DNA from: Nothopassalora personata
Lineage: Eukaryota > Ascomycota > Dothideomycetes > Mycosphaerellales > Mycosphaerellaceae
NCBI GenBank assembly: GCA_033816765.1
Contig: CM066287.1
Location: 1,302,001-1,366,000, forward strand
DNA: 64,000 bases
Direction of reading: 5' to 3'
Part shown: in pieces, positions 43,838-54,167 of the stretch
How the letters are laid out: each line of letters opens with the position of its first letter
Numbering within the stretch: position 1 is the stretch's first letter
Notes under the pieces: model-generated
Databases searched by the model: none
What the model was told of the DNA's origin: nothing
The model's input: the letters and a program-made list of their open reading frames with translations, nothing else
Program-made: the position numbers and the translations under genes

Positions 43838-44320
43838 CTAGTTATTTACGGGCATCTCGAGGATATCCGAGAAAGAAACTAGCGAAGGCGACACCTCTAC
43901 CCCCGACGCCCGCTTAAGAGACGCTAGCTCCTCGCGCGCCTCTTCCTCCTCGAGCTCCTCTAACTCCTTAGCGACGGTATCGTCGGTACGACGCTTAGCT
44001 AATCGTAGCTGTTTCCGAAGACGGATCTTACGCATCTTTAGCCGCACCTCCTCCTCTTTAATCCTCTTAAGCTCTAGCTTAAGATTATCGCGCGAATCGC
44101 GAAGACGTTCCTACTCCGGACGAGAAAGACGTATATCGCAATCTTTATAGCCTTTTCGAATATAGGCCGAACACTTTCTAGACCGAGAACCTACGATACA
44201 CTTTACTACTACGCCCGAGGATCGAGACTTCTAACAATTCGTGTATAGAGCTATTTTAATACTAGAAATTTTAGTATCCTAAGTAAGTCGTTAACGGCGC
44301 TTATAGGAGGAAGAAGACAT
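43838..44320 (-). pseudogene. Antisense zinc-cluster/coiled-coil gene of H, RIP-damaged
   Basis: Minus-strand frame from ATG at 44320 to the stop at 43838, 161 codons, broken by a few TAA/TAG. The second half of the cysteine cluster aligns with G: Lys-Cys-Ser, then about eight residues, then Cys-Asp-Ile-Arg, with one cysteine position reading Tyr. The first half keeps two Cys. A strongly charged helical region follows, and its last 69 codons (44047-43838) are fully open. Located between pol and the 3' LTR and opposite in strand to the element, exactly as in F and G. Confidence 0.62.
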
Positions 44321-44393
44321 AGTTAACTATTACGATAAGAAATGATAACGGCTTAAGAAGCTTCGGGACGAAGCTAGGCTAAGAAGGGGATAG

Positions 44394-44797
44394 TATTACG
44401 GAATGATTCCTATAGACCCTAGAATCATAACAATAAGACGAACACGTAACTCATCCTACCTAAGCGCTTAGACTTAGAGCGATTAGACTGCTTATACTTA
44501 GACTAATTAGACTACTTATAATTAGACTAATTAAACTAATTACCGAGATCTACGAATCTCCTTTATATTTAGGAACGCTAAGAACCTCTTATGGTTTCGA
44601 AGCGTTTAACTTACTGTTTAATATTACTGTTTAGAATACACTACAACCTAACCTCTACCTTACTGCTACTTAGTCTTTACGAGATAAGACAGCTACTGCT
44701 TTATTACTCTCCCTCGACTTCCTATCGGCCCGAGAACAAACCCGATTAAGGTTGTCTTCTTAACTTGTAATATCATTAGGTTATACTAAACCTAACA
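44394..44797 (+). repeat. 3' LTR of H (404 bp)
   Basis: Starts TATTACGG (TGTTACGG in G and F, a G-to-A change) and ends CCTAACA. Preceded by a purine-rich tract AAGAAGGGGA. TATA-like box at 44562-44571, and GCGTTTAA at 44602-44609 as in I. It contains several TTAGACTAATTA-type repeats at 44470-44545. Confidence 0.75.
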
Positions 44798-45960
44798 ATT
44801 AGCTAACAATTTAGCTAAGTAGTTTATTATATAGGAGATGTCTAGCCTCGTCTACTTAGCTAGGTACTAGAGTTCTTTAATTAATGTATTAAATAGATTA
44901 TAATCCTATATATTGCATTGCTCTTTATAAGCTTTATATAGGCGGTTAAGGGGATACTTAACACTTTTAGCTAAGTCTAGACTATGTTTCTAAAGTTTCT
45001 CTAAAGTATAGTACTTTTAGAAGATATAGAGATCTCTATTCTTTTACTCTTTAGTTATATACCTAGAAAAAGGTTAGTATTAACAGTTTTAATAGAGTAC
45101 TTATTCTTTAGCGTAGTAATAAACTTATTAATCTTCTAATTACTATTACTAAAGATTTAAAAGTTATCTACGTATAGGAGAACTAAAAGATTCTCCCCCT
45201 AAAAGAGACATATATTAGAATCAAGTCTCTTTAGGCCTAATTCTTCTAGAGCTTCCTTAGTATTATAGTACTAGAGGTTTATAGCTTATTTTAGTCTATA
45301 AAGTCCCTTCTTAATTTCTAGGACTTTATTAGATAGATCTTTCTTAATAAGCTCTACGCCTTCTAGTAGTTTAATATATAAAGGTCTATTAATGTTAGAG
45401 TTTATAAATGCTGTTTTAACATTAATCTATCTCCTCTTCTAGCTAAGAACTATATATAGAGCCAGGAGAATCCTACTTATTAGTAGCCTTAGGGTTAGAG
45501 TAAAGGTTTTAATATAGTCTATACCTTACTTTTAGGTAAATCCCTTAGCTACCTATCTAGCTCTACGCTTCTTAATAGACCTATTAGGAAGATACTTGTA
45601 GTATAGGACCTATTTTCCTATAAGTAGTTTCCTACCCTTAGGGACTTTCTATAATAGGATCTATATAATATATTCTATGTCTTCTAAGGAGTTAAATCCC
45701 TTTCTAATTGCCCTAATCTATTTTGCTCTATTAGGTCTATTTAATGCTTTAGTTAGGGTAGTAGGATCTATAAGCTTCCCCTTCTTTATATTATCTATAG
45801 CTAATATAGCAAATACTTTTCTAAGTTTACTATAATTATAATTAGATCTATTCTGTCTTAAACTTCTCCTTATTAGCTTAGGATAGACCTTAGCTTATTT
45901 AGTCTTTATAGGCTTATAAGTCCTATCTCTCTTCCTCTTCCTAATATATAGAGTAGGGTA
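44798..45960 (-). pseudogene. RIP-mutated Ty1/copia RT-RNase H fragment
   Basis: On the minus strand the decayed frame shows a copia-type RT: a Gly-Arg-Lys and Val-Ala-Lys-Gly-Phe block near 45555-45650, Lys-Thr-Ala-Phe-Ile-Asn near 45400, Lys-Lys-Gly-Leu-Tyr-Arg-Leu-Lys near 45300, and Leu-Tyr-Val-Asp-Asn near 45170, where the catalytic pair is Asp-Asn. RNase H-like sequence tails off toward 44800. It has no LTR. It could be the missing 3' half of the J family, but the strand is opposite and the junction is with H's LTR. Confidence 0.65.
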
Positions 45961-46046
45961 GAATAATAATGTCTACTAACTACCCTATGTAGGCCTGTCC
46001 GAGTTGTAGTAGTATAGAGCGGTACTTACGTAAGTAGGGGTATTTG

Positions 46047-46062
46047 CCGGTCCCGGGACCGG
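46047..46062. repeat. Palindrome, copy 4 (end of E2)
   Basis: Perfect CCGGTCCCGGGACCGG, with TTTG on the left and GAAA on the right. Confidence 0.75.
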
Positions 46063-46949
46063 GAAATTAGGTCACGTAACGAGTAGCGCAGTAGCTAGAT
46101 AAAACAAGAGGATTAGCGGACCCTAAACCCCTATGCCCTCTACTTAAAAGGTATAAATTGAATTGTTACCTTAATGCTACCCTTACAATGCTTAACTACG
46201 TAGTATATATCTTAACAGCCATACTAGGTCCTACTAGCTTGCCTAAATGTCTAATTAAACCTAAATGAAATTAGGGTAAGTTAGACCTAAGGGACCCCCT
46301 CTAAACCTAAGGTTAATACAACCTATTAGTCGTTAATATATCCTCCCCTATTACGAACCTGTCCTTAGGTTCTAAAGCAGTAAGCCCGGGCACTATAGGT
46401 AGCTTAGTTAGTTGCTATAAGCTAAGGTAGTCTTATAGTAGTATAGTAGCTCACCCTACCATTTAGCTTAATATATAAGATGTTAGGCAATCCTAGGGCC
46501 TACTAGCGACAGTTTATAAAGGTCGAAAGGATTTCTTTAATAGAGATCGTAATAGTAACGTTAATAATCCGCGACTCGCGCCCGTTGTACTACGTTAACG
46601 TATGCTACGAAACTAGCGAGGGATTAGGCAGCTATGTTAGCATTAACTGAACGGGCTAGATGGTCGAATAATGTGAACGCCATTCATAAGACAAGTAAGT
46701 ATTAGTACTAGTAACCTAATAAATCTAAAGACGAGTCTATCGCGTAGCTAGAAAGTAAGTTAAGGGAAGATAAGTAACTATAAGAAATAAGTAAGATCTA
46801 AGGACTAGAAACACCTAAACCCGAAGCATTAACTAGAATTAGAACTAGAATCATAACTAGAATTAGAACTAGAATTAGAACTAGAATTAGAACCTATAGG
46901 CTATAGCTATAGCCGGAAATCAACTAGAAACTAGGAGCCTATAGACCCG

Positions 46950-49230
46950 TACTAACCACTTAGTTCCACTTAGTCTTACACAACTCCTTTATCTAGACCT
47001 ACTCGTTGTCGTAGCTAACACTAGTCTTACTAGACGCGTCCCTAAGTAGCTAGCTAGTGAAGTTCCTATAGTAGTTACGGAAGAAGCTCTTATTACGCCC
47101 TTCGCTTATAAAGCATATCTGCTCGAGAGTAGTAACTAAGCTAAGCTACTTATCTATCAATTTTATAGCTCGGACGCGCTAATTATGTATCTTCTTATAG
47201 AAGAGCTCCGAGTCTAGGCGGACCGTAGTATTAAGCTACCTTCTAGCATTAAGAATAACTTCGTTATCGTTCTAAGACTTTAAACCCGCTAGGGCATCGG
47301 ATAGAGGGCTAATGCTACTAAGGTGTACGGCCGTAGGGAAAGGATAGCTAGGTACTAGGCGTCGATACTTAAACCCTGTAGCGCTCTTACTTAGCGTCTT
47401 AAAGTTACGATAGAGGTCTATTACCTAGTGCATGCTCTAGCTTCTCTAGAGTTTAAGATAGTTATCGTCGCGGATCTTAATAAAGTAAGGGTTAATCTAA
47501 CGTAGCGTCTTCTTATGTACGGCCTACCTTATTAGAACGCCTATAGTAGTTACCCGCATTTACCTAGCGCTTAGGTCCTCTCTAAACTAGCTAATGCTAT
47601 TCCTACTTAGGTAATTCTAAACCCTAACCGAGAAGAAACGCTTAAATCGGCCGTCTTCTATATAGTCGTTAATCCGGCACTACTAGATGAACTCTATAGC
47701 ATTCCCTTACTTATAAAAACCATGTAAAAACTCCGGCCTACTAGTGCCCTCTATATTAAGAGAGTATAGTATGTTAAGCCGGTTACTAGTCTAGTAGTTT
47801 TCAATTTCGAGGTTTAAGTCGACCCTAGCATGCTACACTATAGCGTTTATATTACCCCCCTAATAAGCCCTATTAAAGCTAAAAATCGTAGGCCTAGGGA
47901 AGGAGATAAACCGAGTGCAGTATTAAGGGTGTAGCGCTACTTATAAGAGCTATAGCCCGGGGTCTTATCGTATAATCTATTAGCTTAGAGAATACTACAT
48001 GTTCTAGTAGACGCCGCCGTTACTAACTTTATTCAATTCTCGTAGGTACTATCGGTACACGTCGAATTCTCGACTCATTATCTCTCTAACTGTTTTAACC
48101 CGCGGCGCTAGTTTAGCGTTATTATACTAGTATAGTATGTTACTATTAATGTAGGTACCGGTACTATTAAGATCGGCTTAGTTAGCTTCATCGATACTAA
48201 ATTTGTCGAGGATCTAGTTATAGTTAGCATACGTAACGATGCTACTCGTAGTACCGACTTTACCTCGAACGCGGAGGTAGCTAAGCGGGTTAACAGTCTT
48301 CTAACTACGCTTATTAGGGCGAAACTACGACCTATTTTTCACCTTCATAGCTAAAAACCTCTTACCTTTAAAGAGCTAGTCTTAGACCTTAAGCGCGCGC
48401 TTATATAGGGTATTAGCGGTAATACCGGGATTCGTAACGAAGTAGAGGGCCTTATAGTAGAAATCTCGAATATGCTAATCGCATATTATAGCGCTAACCT
48501 TACTATCCCTCTTAAGAACCTACGAGACAGTATATTCGAGCATCTTAAGGCCCGCCATCCGGTACTTAGGTAGCTAGTTAATACTATCTACATTAATCGA
48601 GTTTCTAAACTTAATGCTACAGTACCGCTTATCGTAGGTGCAGTTAGCGCGCTTAATCCGGAGGGCCTCGTCTTCTTATAGGATCTAGTCCTTAAAGACT
48701 AATACATCCCTAATTATAGCCGAAGGTAATATAGTCAGTATTAGATTGCTATTCTTAGTTAGGGCCGGAGTAGATCGTAGGGTGCTAACCGGTGTACCTA
48801 GCGGACTGCCTTCGCGTATAGGTGCGCCGTCTAGCGTTCGGTTAGGCGAGGATTAAGTAGGCGCAGTTATGCCCTTACCTATGCTCTCGCCTATGCGGAG
48901 CTACTTAAGTCGACTCGACTTACGACCGCCTCTTAATAGGACTATAGGCTAGGTAGAGGCTAGTAGAGTTAGCGTAGTACTCTTCGCACGTCCTTTACCT
49001 TTACTACCCGGTAGTAGCTAACGTAGCTAAGGCTGTTACTAGCTAGATAGTCTAGGTTAATCTATACTGTCCTCTAGGGACGCGGACTTCTTAGTAATAG
49101 TACCCTCTATAAAGTATAGAAGGCTATCCTTATAGACGGCTAGGCGGTATCTTCTAATAATCTCCCTACTCTTAGCCGACTACGGATTAATGCTACGTGC
49201 TTTAGCCTCCCTATCGCACCGGGTAACGTT
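46950..49230 (-). pseudogene. RIP-mutated ORF of element E2
   Basis: Same decayed protein as in E1, lacking its N-terminus. Useful because its RIP hits differ: at about 47832 it keeps His-Ala-Arg-Val-Asp-Leu-Asn where E1 has Tyr for the His. Not expressible. Confidence 0.4.
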
Positions 49231-49290
49231 ACGGGTAAACGACGTATATACTAAAGTTCTATAAGGTTTATAATAAGTTTGATATAGAAG

Positions 49291-49625
49291 TGTTACGGAC
49301 ACGTCCATTCGCTACGAACAACAAGGGCTCATGCAGGCTGCGAGGCAGCAGGACTGAGGGTGGACGACTCAGATCGAGACTGAGGCTGAACGACTCAGAT
49401 CGAGACTGAGGCTGAGCGACTCAGATCAGTCACGCCAAGACATGGCACTATATAGACGACGCTTCTTTACGAGTAGATAGGAGCCTCGTGCTCAACTCAA
49501 ATCAACACTCTTGTGTTAAGTTGCAACCTTGTAGTGAACTCTCGTTCACACTACTTTAGAGACATATCGAGGATCGACACTTCCTAGGCCACCCACGTGA
49601 CGAGGGACAAGGCCCAACCGCAACA
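49291..49625 (+). repeat. 5' LTR of F
   Basis: TGTTACGG...CGCAACA, 335 bp. TATA box at 49449-49455. The segment GTGCTCAA at 49488-49495 is complementary to the primer site. It contains a 26-bp direct repeat (49365-49390 and 49391-49416) with a partial third unit. Confidence 0.95.
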
Positions 49626-49635
49626 CTTTGAGCAC
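49626..49635 (+). promoter_or_regulatory. Putative self-priming primer-binding site of F
   Basis: TTGAGCAC at 49628-49635 is complementary (8 nt) to 49488-49495 in the LTR, 39 nt after the TATA box. Confidence 0.5.
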
Positions 49636-49664
49636 CAAAAGCCGCGGGGAGTGCTATCGATTAT

Positions 49665-50654
49665 ATGTCTGGGAGAGACGCTACCCGGAGTCCGTCACGA
49701 CAACAGCCACAGTCAACTGGCATCACGGAACGAATGAGCGAAATGTCGATTACAGGAAGCAGCAAGAACAACAACACTCCTATGGGCATGCTGAACCCAT
49801 TGGACCACCACCGTGCACCTAAGGTGTCCACGCCGGAGACGTTCGACGGGACTAAGGACAAACTGGAGGCTTTTCAACTGCAGGTTCAGTTGTACCTTCA
49901 CTTCAACGCACACCAGTTTCAAGGCGAGGCCAGCAAGGTCTTGTACGCCGCATCCTTCCTACGTGGAAAAGCAGCTAGAGGATTCCGACCATACCTCAAG
50001 GACTGGCTCCATAACCAGGGTGAGGGGGAAACACCGAAAACGGAGACTCGAAAAATTTTTCACGACTACGACGAGTTTGAGACGAAACTCGATGATCTAT
50101 ACGGGATACCAAATGAGGAGGTATACGCCGACCGACATATCCGACAACTTCGACAGACTACTTCTGTAGCGCTGTACGCCTCAGAATTCCAAGGATATGC
50201 CGCCGACCTGGAATGGAACGACGCAGCTTTGCGATCGCAGTTCTACCTCGGGCTGAAAGACAACGTCAAAGCCGAACTATCCCGAAACGCCAGCGTCGTT
50301 ACGCTAGGGGCGATGATCAAGGCAGCAAAGGAGATCGACGAAAGGCTCCAGGAGTTGAGGTACGACCGACACGTACAGCCTGGATACCAGAGACCCGCCG
50401 CGGGCGGAAGAGGGGGCTTCAAGGCCAGAAGTCAGGACCCTAGTTACGGAGATCCAATGGAATTGGACGTAACGGAGCGTAGGACAGGAAGGGGGCTGAA
50501 GAGCAAAGGTTCCACCTGCTACGTATGTGGCGAGCAAGGCCACTTTGCAAAGAACTGCAAGAAAAAGAACATGGTTAGCCGCGAGTTCAACGCAATGATT
50601 CGCGAAGAGAATACATACCAGGAATGCGAGAACTTCTTCTCGAAATCTGCCTAG
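49665..50654 (+). CDS. Gag protein of non-autonomous element F
   Basis: 329 aa, starting at ATG 49665 shortly after the 5' LTR. The N-terminus is basic and Ser/Gln-rich. The retrotransposon capsid domain (about 50-225) begins at Phe-Asp-Gly-Thr and has two paired blocks similar to the I gag. A Pro-Met-Glu-Leu-Asp-Val-Thr motif near 262 precedes a standard Cys-X2-Cys-X4-His-X4-Cys zinc knuckle at 285-298. Such Gag proteins assemble particles and bind RNA. The product is fully intact. The sequence after its stop (50655-50767) has no pol homology that I can see. Confidence 0.92.
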   Translation: MSGRDATRSPSRQQPQSTGITERMSEMSITGSSKNNNTPMGMLNPLDHHRAPKVSTPETFDGTKDKLEAFQLQVQLYLHFNAHQFQGEASKVLYAASFLRGKAARGFRPYLKDWLHNQGEGETPKTETRKIFHDYDEFETKLDDLYGIPNEEVYADRHIRQLRQTTSVALYASEFQGYAADLEWNDAALRSQFYLGLKDNVKAELSRNASVVTLGAMIKAAKEIDERLQELRYDRHVQPGYQRPAAGGRGGFKARSQDPSYGDPMELDVTERRTGRGLKSKGSTCYVCGEQGHFAKNCKKKNMVSREFNAMIREENTYQECENFFSKSA

Positions 50655-50767
50655 CAGAAACAACCTGAGGACAGCAAGGCATCAAACAGCGGCTTCTTGA
50701 TTTGATGACCTAGGACATAGAAGTCAACATTACGGCATGGACAAATGACTACTGGATACTGGACAAC

Positions 50768-51265
50768 TTACCCGACCATGTGACCCGAGGAATCACCCGA
50801 AGGACCCGACCACGAGAACGGAGACCCGACGCCGGCAGACTGGAGGTTGGCCTCCAGCTCCTCGAGAGTAGAGGGGTCACCATCCTCCTCCGACACCTCT
50901 TGCGCCATGCACCGCAATTTCTCGTCCGCGCGGCGGCTGTTCTCAGAGAGAACTCGCTCGTTTCTCGTGATACGGGACTGGAGCGCGGCGAGCTGTTCAA
51001 GCAGGGAGTCACGGGCTTTTCGATCCGTTTCCAGCCTGGCGGCTAGTTCCTCCGCTGTTCGGTCAAGCGCCTCCCAGGAGGTGGTGACGCAGGACCTGCC
51101 TGTGCGGACGCAGTGGGCACAAGACGACGACATCCTTAGATCGGAAGAGTATTGGCAGGACCGTTTCAGACGACGACAAGTATCACAAGGAACAAGAGCA
51201 GGCCACGAATCCGCTAGGATACGAGCAACAAGAGCCTTGCGAGAAAGGGTAGATTTGGAAGGCAT
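50768..51265 (-). CDS. Antisense Zn2Cys6-like protein with coiled coil, carried by F
   Basis: 165 aa from ATG 51265, on the strand opposite to gag and close to the 3' LTR. The frame extends upstream to an ATG at 51385 inside the LTR; I prefer 51265 because it follows a TATA-like sequence by about 45 nt and matches the start position in G relative to the cysteines. Six cysteines at 27, 30, 37, 49, 52, 59 give CX2CX6CX11CX2CX6C, the fungal binuclear zinc cluster pattern, with basic residues (Arg-Arg-Leu-Lys-Arg) in the first loop. Residues about 66-130 are heptad-like and charged, then an acidic tail. It lacks the large regulatory domain of ordinary Zn2Cys6 activators. The role is unknown; DNA binding to the element's own LTR is a guess. 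Confidence 0.8.
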   Translation of the reverse strand: MPSKSTLSRKALVARILADSWPALVPCDTCRRLKRSCQYSSDLRMSSSCAHCVRTGRSCVTTSWEALDRTAEELAARLETDRKARDSLLEQLAALQSRITRNERVLSENSRRADEKLRCMAQEVSEEDGDPSTLEELEANLQSAGVGSPFSWSGPSGDSSGHMVG

Positions 51266-51307
51266 CCTTTGAAACTTGGGGAAGTTAGGAAACGAAGGAG
51301 GGGCATT

Positions 51308-51318
51308 GATTATATAAG
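51308..51318 (-). promoter_or_regulatory. TATA-like box for the antisense gene of F
   Basis: CTTATATAATC on the minus strand, about 45 nt upstream of ATG 51265 and inside the element between gag and the 3' LTR, suggesting its own promoter. Confidence 0.45.
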
Positions 51319-51367
51319 ACAACGACACGTGATCAATAGGGACATTGATCCTAGAGGAGGGAGGTGG

Positions 51368-51702
51368 TGTTACGGACACGTCCATTCGCTACGAACAACA
51401 AGGGCTCATGCAGGCTGCGAGGCAGCAGGACTGAGGGTGGACGACTCAGATCGAGACTGAGGCTGAACGACTCAGATCGAGACTGAGGCTGAGCGACTCA
51501 GATCAGTCACGCCAAGACATGGCACTATATAGACGACGCTTCTTTACGAGTAGATAGGAGCCTCGTGCTCAACTCAAATCAACACTCTTGTGTTAAGTTG
51601 CAACCTTGTAGTGAACTCTCGTTCACACTACTTTAGAGACATATCGAGGATCGACACTTCCTAGGCCACCCACGTGACGAGGGACAAGGCCCAACCGCAA
51701 CA
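51368..51702 (+). repeat. 3' LTR of F
   Basis: 335 bp, identical by eye to 49291-49625. Preceded by purine-rich AGAGGAGGGAGGTGG, the probable polypurine tract. Confidence 0.95.
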
Positions 51703-51707
51703 AGAAG

Positions 51708-52320
51708 AAAGGGGAAGTTACACGCTATCCGAAGAAAAGGTGTCGGAAAGCAATCCGAACGCATAGGCGCATCCTATGCTAAGGAACAGGGGCCCGCCCC
51801 TTACACTACCCCCCCCTTCCTCCTCCGCCGCCCCTAGTCCTAGCTCCGCCCTAGAGCCTATTGTCCTAGCTGTTTTTATTAGGCTCGTAATAGGAAGTGC
51901 CCGAGCTTCTCTTCCTTATTATCTAGCCCCGCCGACGCCGAGACGAAGTATTATTACCTAGGTAAGTGTAAGGTTTACTATTGTCTACTAAGTAACAATA
52001 GCTATTGTTATATGTAAATAATAGGAGCCTAGAACATATCTTTAGGTTCTCGTTCTCTTTTTCTTTCTTTCTTTTTTTCTTATTACCTACCGTACGCGTA
52101 AGTCGCCCCTCCCCCTCCCCCTAGCTAAGCGTCTCTAGCCTTAGGGGTATACGTTTACGCATCTTATACCTATCGCTTAGGGAGACGACATTTTCCCTAC
52201 GGGTTCCGATAGATACTAACGGCATGCCGTAAATAGAAACTACTACTACTACATCTCCTATTAATACTATTAAGTAAGTCCGAATAAATTACTACGGGGA
52301 CCGACACATTCTAACTAGAA
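51708..52320. other. Untyped RIP-mutated sequence, possibly N 3' LTR
   Basis: Contains a C-rich stretch at 51806-51835 and a long pyrimidine tract at 52050-52081, which is a polypurine tract on the minus strand and so fits the 3' end of minus-strand element N. LTR ends could not be fixed. No ORF of note. Confidence 0.35.
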
Positions 52321-52770
52321 CCTAGTACAAAATGGCCTAACGCCGTATTTACTACGTCCCCTACGCCTCTACTAGCGTAGACTACGTCTCCTAGTATATA
52401 AGTACCGGTCCCCGTCCTATTCCTATCGGGGTCCGCTAATTATCGTTAGGGCGCAACCGCGCGCGCCTACTAGGCCTACAATACTAATCGTAAGCATTGC
52501 GAGGACATATATATACTACGCGGACACCGAAGGAAAATTATCGCTAACTGCACGTTTTAGGCCGGAGCTCGCCTACGCCGCCTATACTAAGTGGACCCGC
52601 GCTACTAACTAGAACCGCGCGTAAGTATCCTCCCTAGCGTCCTCCGCGACTTTTCTACCGGCTTACAGTCTTTTAGCGACGACGCCCGTACTAAGCTCCG
52701 CGCCGTCCTTAAAGCCTAGAAGGCTTTAAAGCCTCTCTAGCGTACTAGCGTGCTCTCCCGGTAAGTTTCC
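52321..52770 (+). pseudogene. Candidate antisense cysteine-cluster gene beside N, RIP-damaged
   Basis: A plus-strand frame opposite to N stays coding-like with only TAG/TAA breaks. It has a Thr/Pro/Ser-rich start, then near 52470-52500 a pattern in which Tyr-X2-Tyr-X6-Cys would be Cys-X2-Cys-X6-Cys if both Tyr codons (TAC) were RIP-mutated TGC. This is followed by basic and helical segments. A TATA-like TATATAAG is at 52394-52401. A related segment seems to recur at about 52868-52960. The second half of a Zn2Cys6 cluster is not visible, so the assignment is tentative. Confidence 0.3.
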
Positions 52771-53260
52771 CCGGCCCCCGCCTCTTTATACGCGCTTACC
52801 GATCCTTTTAGTACGGTCGCCACTAAGGTTATAGGCACTATAGCTAATGCTTAGCTTACCTTTAGGTAGACGTATATACTACGGGCCCCGTTATAAAACT
52901 ATCGCTAACCGACTCTTTAGTCCCGGGGGCGCCCTACGCGACCTCTAGCTAGGCTAGCGCCGCGTGTGTTAGGCCTCGGTCTCCTCTAAGTAGCCTTCGG
53001 GCACCCTCGTCTTTCGCGCGGGCCGCGACCGGGCTATTATAGTATGTAGCTATCTCGAAAGGGATCGGGCTTCGCTAATTTTACGGTAGACGCCGCTAAA
53101 ATGAAACGCTCTTAAACTTACCTATACCTTCTCACTTCTCTCTATCTCCTAAAAAGACTCCCTAACCTAAAAGAACGCCTACCTTTTCCTAAACGCCTAT
53201 GTCTACGCTAAATCCCTAGTAATCCTTACCTTTTCGCCTTTTCCCCCTTCTATTCGTATC

Positions 53261-53983
53261 CTATGCCTCCTTCGGTCCGTTATGCGTTATTAGGTTACTA
53301 TATCTCTTCTCGAAGTTATCCGCGGCTACTATGTCCGCGAGGTACCCTAATGGTTCCTATGTAGGCTTGTAGTATCCGGTCTATTTTACTAGGACTTCGC
53401 GTACTCGGCCTCTACCTCTAACCTTAGTTCTAGCGTAAAGGATCTCTTCTACCTACTACTCTTTGTAAGACTCAATTATTATGGGGTCCGGCTATTTGTT
53501 ATCGATCTCCTATCTAGGTAAGGGGTCTTAGCTTATAGGTCGTAGCAAGTTAGGATAGAAGACCGGGTAGATCCCGTCGGGGATCCTAGATGAGCGTATA
53601 GACAACGGTAAGATTACTTCTACTACCGTATACTTCGCGTGTCTATAGTCGAGGCTCTTCTTTAGTCGTATAGTAATATAGTTACGTAGATCTAGCTAAA
53701 CTTTATCGCCTACACGATAGATTAGTACGGGCTTCCTACTCCGGTTAGCGTAGTCCTCCTGTTTTTAGGCGGCTTCCGCTATACTCGCCTAACATAGGTC
53801 CGTGATCTTTTACATCCTTTCTACGAATAGCGTTACCCGTTACGCGGCGTCTAACTAAGAGGTCTCTAGATCCGGTTATAACTAAACGGGTAATGGTGCC
53901 TCGTATCCGTATACCGCGAAGAAGGGGCTTATTCCTAGCCTAGCGTAATACCGCGCGTTTAGAGTAAGTTACGCCGTAGGGAG
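53261..53983 (-). pseudogene. RIP-mutated pol of element N, C-terminal part (IN end, chromodomain)
   Basis: The minus-strand frame continues directly from 61284 once M and one GGGAG duplication are removed. It reads from the end of the integrase core (Leu-Thr-Leu-Asn-Ala-Arg) through the GPY-like region to a chromodomain at about 53290-53470 (Val-Glu-Glu-Ile-Leu, Val-Lys, Thr-Gly-Tyr, Glu-Pro-Leu-Gly-Tyr-Leu). It terminates at a TAG at 53261-53263. Stops elsewhere are RIP-type. Confidence 0.75.
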
Positions 53984-54167
53984 TGTAAGGGCGCGCGTAC
54001 CATAGGGTCCGAATGAGATAGTTGTTGTTCTACGAAGCTACGAAAGAGGAGCGCGAGGCGCGGCGGATAGATAAAGCATCGCCAAGCCGCGCTAACCCGA
54101 TGCGGAAGGTCCGAGGTTCCGCCGGGACGACGCATCGTCAGTGAAGGGTCGCGGGCTGCCCGTGACA
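53984..54167 (-). repeat. 3' LTR of M
   Basis: 184 bp, identical by eye to 61100-61283. A purine tract on the minus strand (54170-54181) adjoins it. The last ~25 codons of pol lie inside. Confidence 0.95.

Larger units (their letters stand above)
39820..44797 (+). mobile_element. Element H: RIP-mutated chromovirus, 5' part displaced by L
   Basis: Plus-strand element consisting of the gag C-terminal extension, pol, a tRNA-like insert, an antisense gene and a 3' LTR. It aligns with I on the left and with G throughout pol. The 5' LTR and most of gag should lie left of L but are not found there because of the gap. Confidence 0.82.
45965..49240 (-). mobile_element. Element E2: inverted truncated copy of E1
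   Basis: Matches 10950-14243 of E1 in reverse orientation, including the palindrome at 46047-46062, the 12-bp repeat array and about 80 bp outside the palindrome (45970-46046). Similarity ends at about 49240, so the first ~1.1 kb of the element is missing. 49241-49290 is short untyped DNA before element F. Confidence 0.65.
49291..51702 (+). mobile_element. Element F: intact non-autonomous LTR retrotransposon with an antisense gene
   Basis: 2,412 bp. It has two 335-bp LTRs that read as identical and an AGAAG target duplication (49286-49290 and 51703-51707). The 1.7-kb interior has one gag on the plus strand and one zinc-cluster gene on the minus strand, and no pol. The LTRs begin TGTTACGG as in G and H, and the gag aligns with the I gag, so it is a pol-less derivative of that lineage that needs Pol from elsewhere. 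No RIP damage. Confidence 0.93.

Noticed and set aside
51266..51385. Extended N-terminus of the F antisense protein starting inside the LTR
   Set aside because: The upstream ATG lies in the LTR and before the TATA-like box; the G homologue has about 30 residues before its first cysteine, matching a start at 51265.
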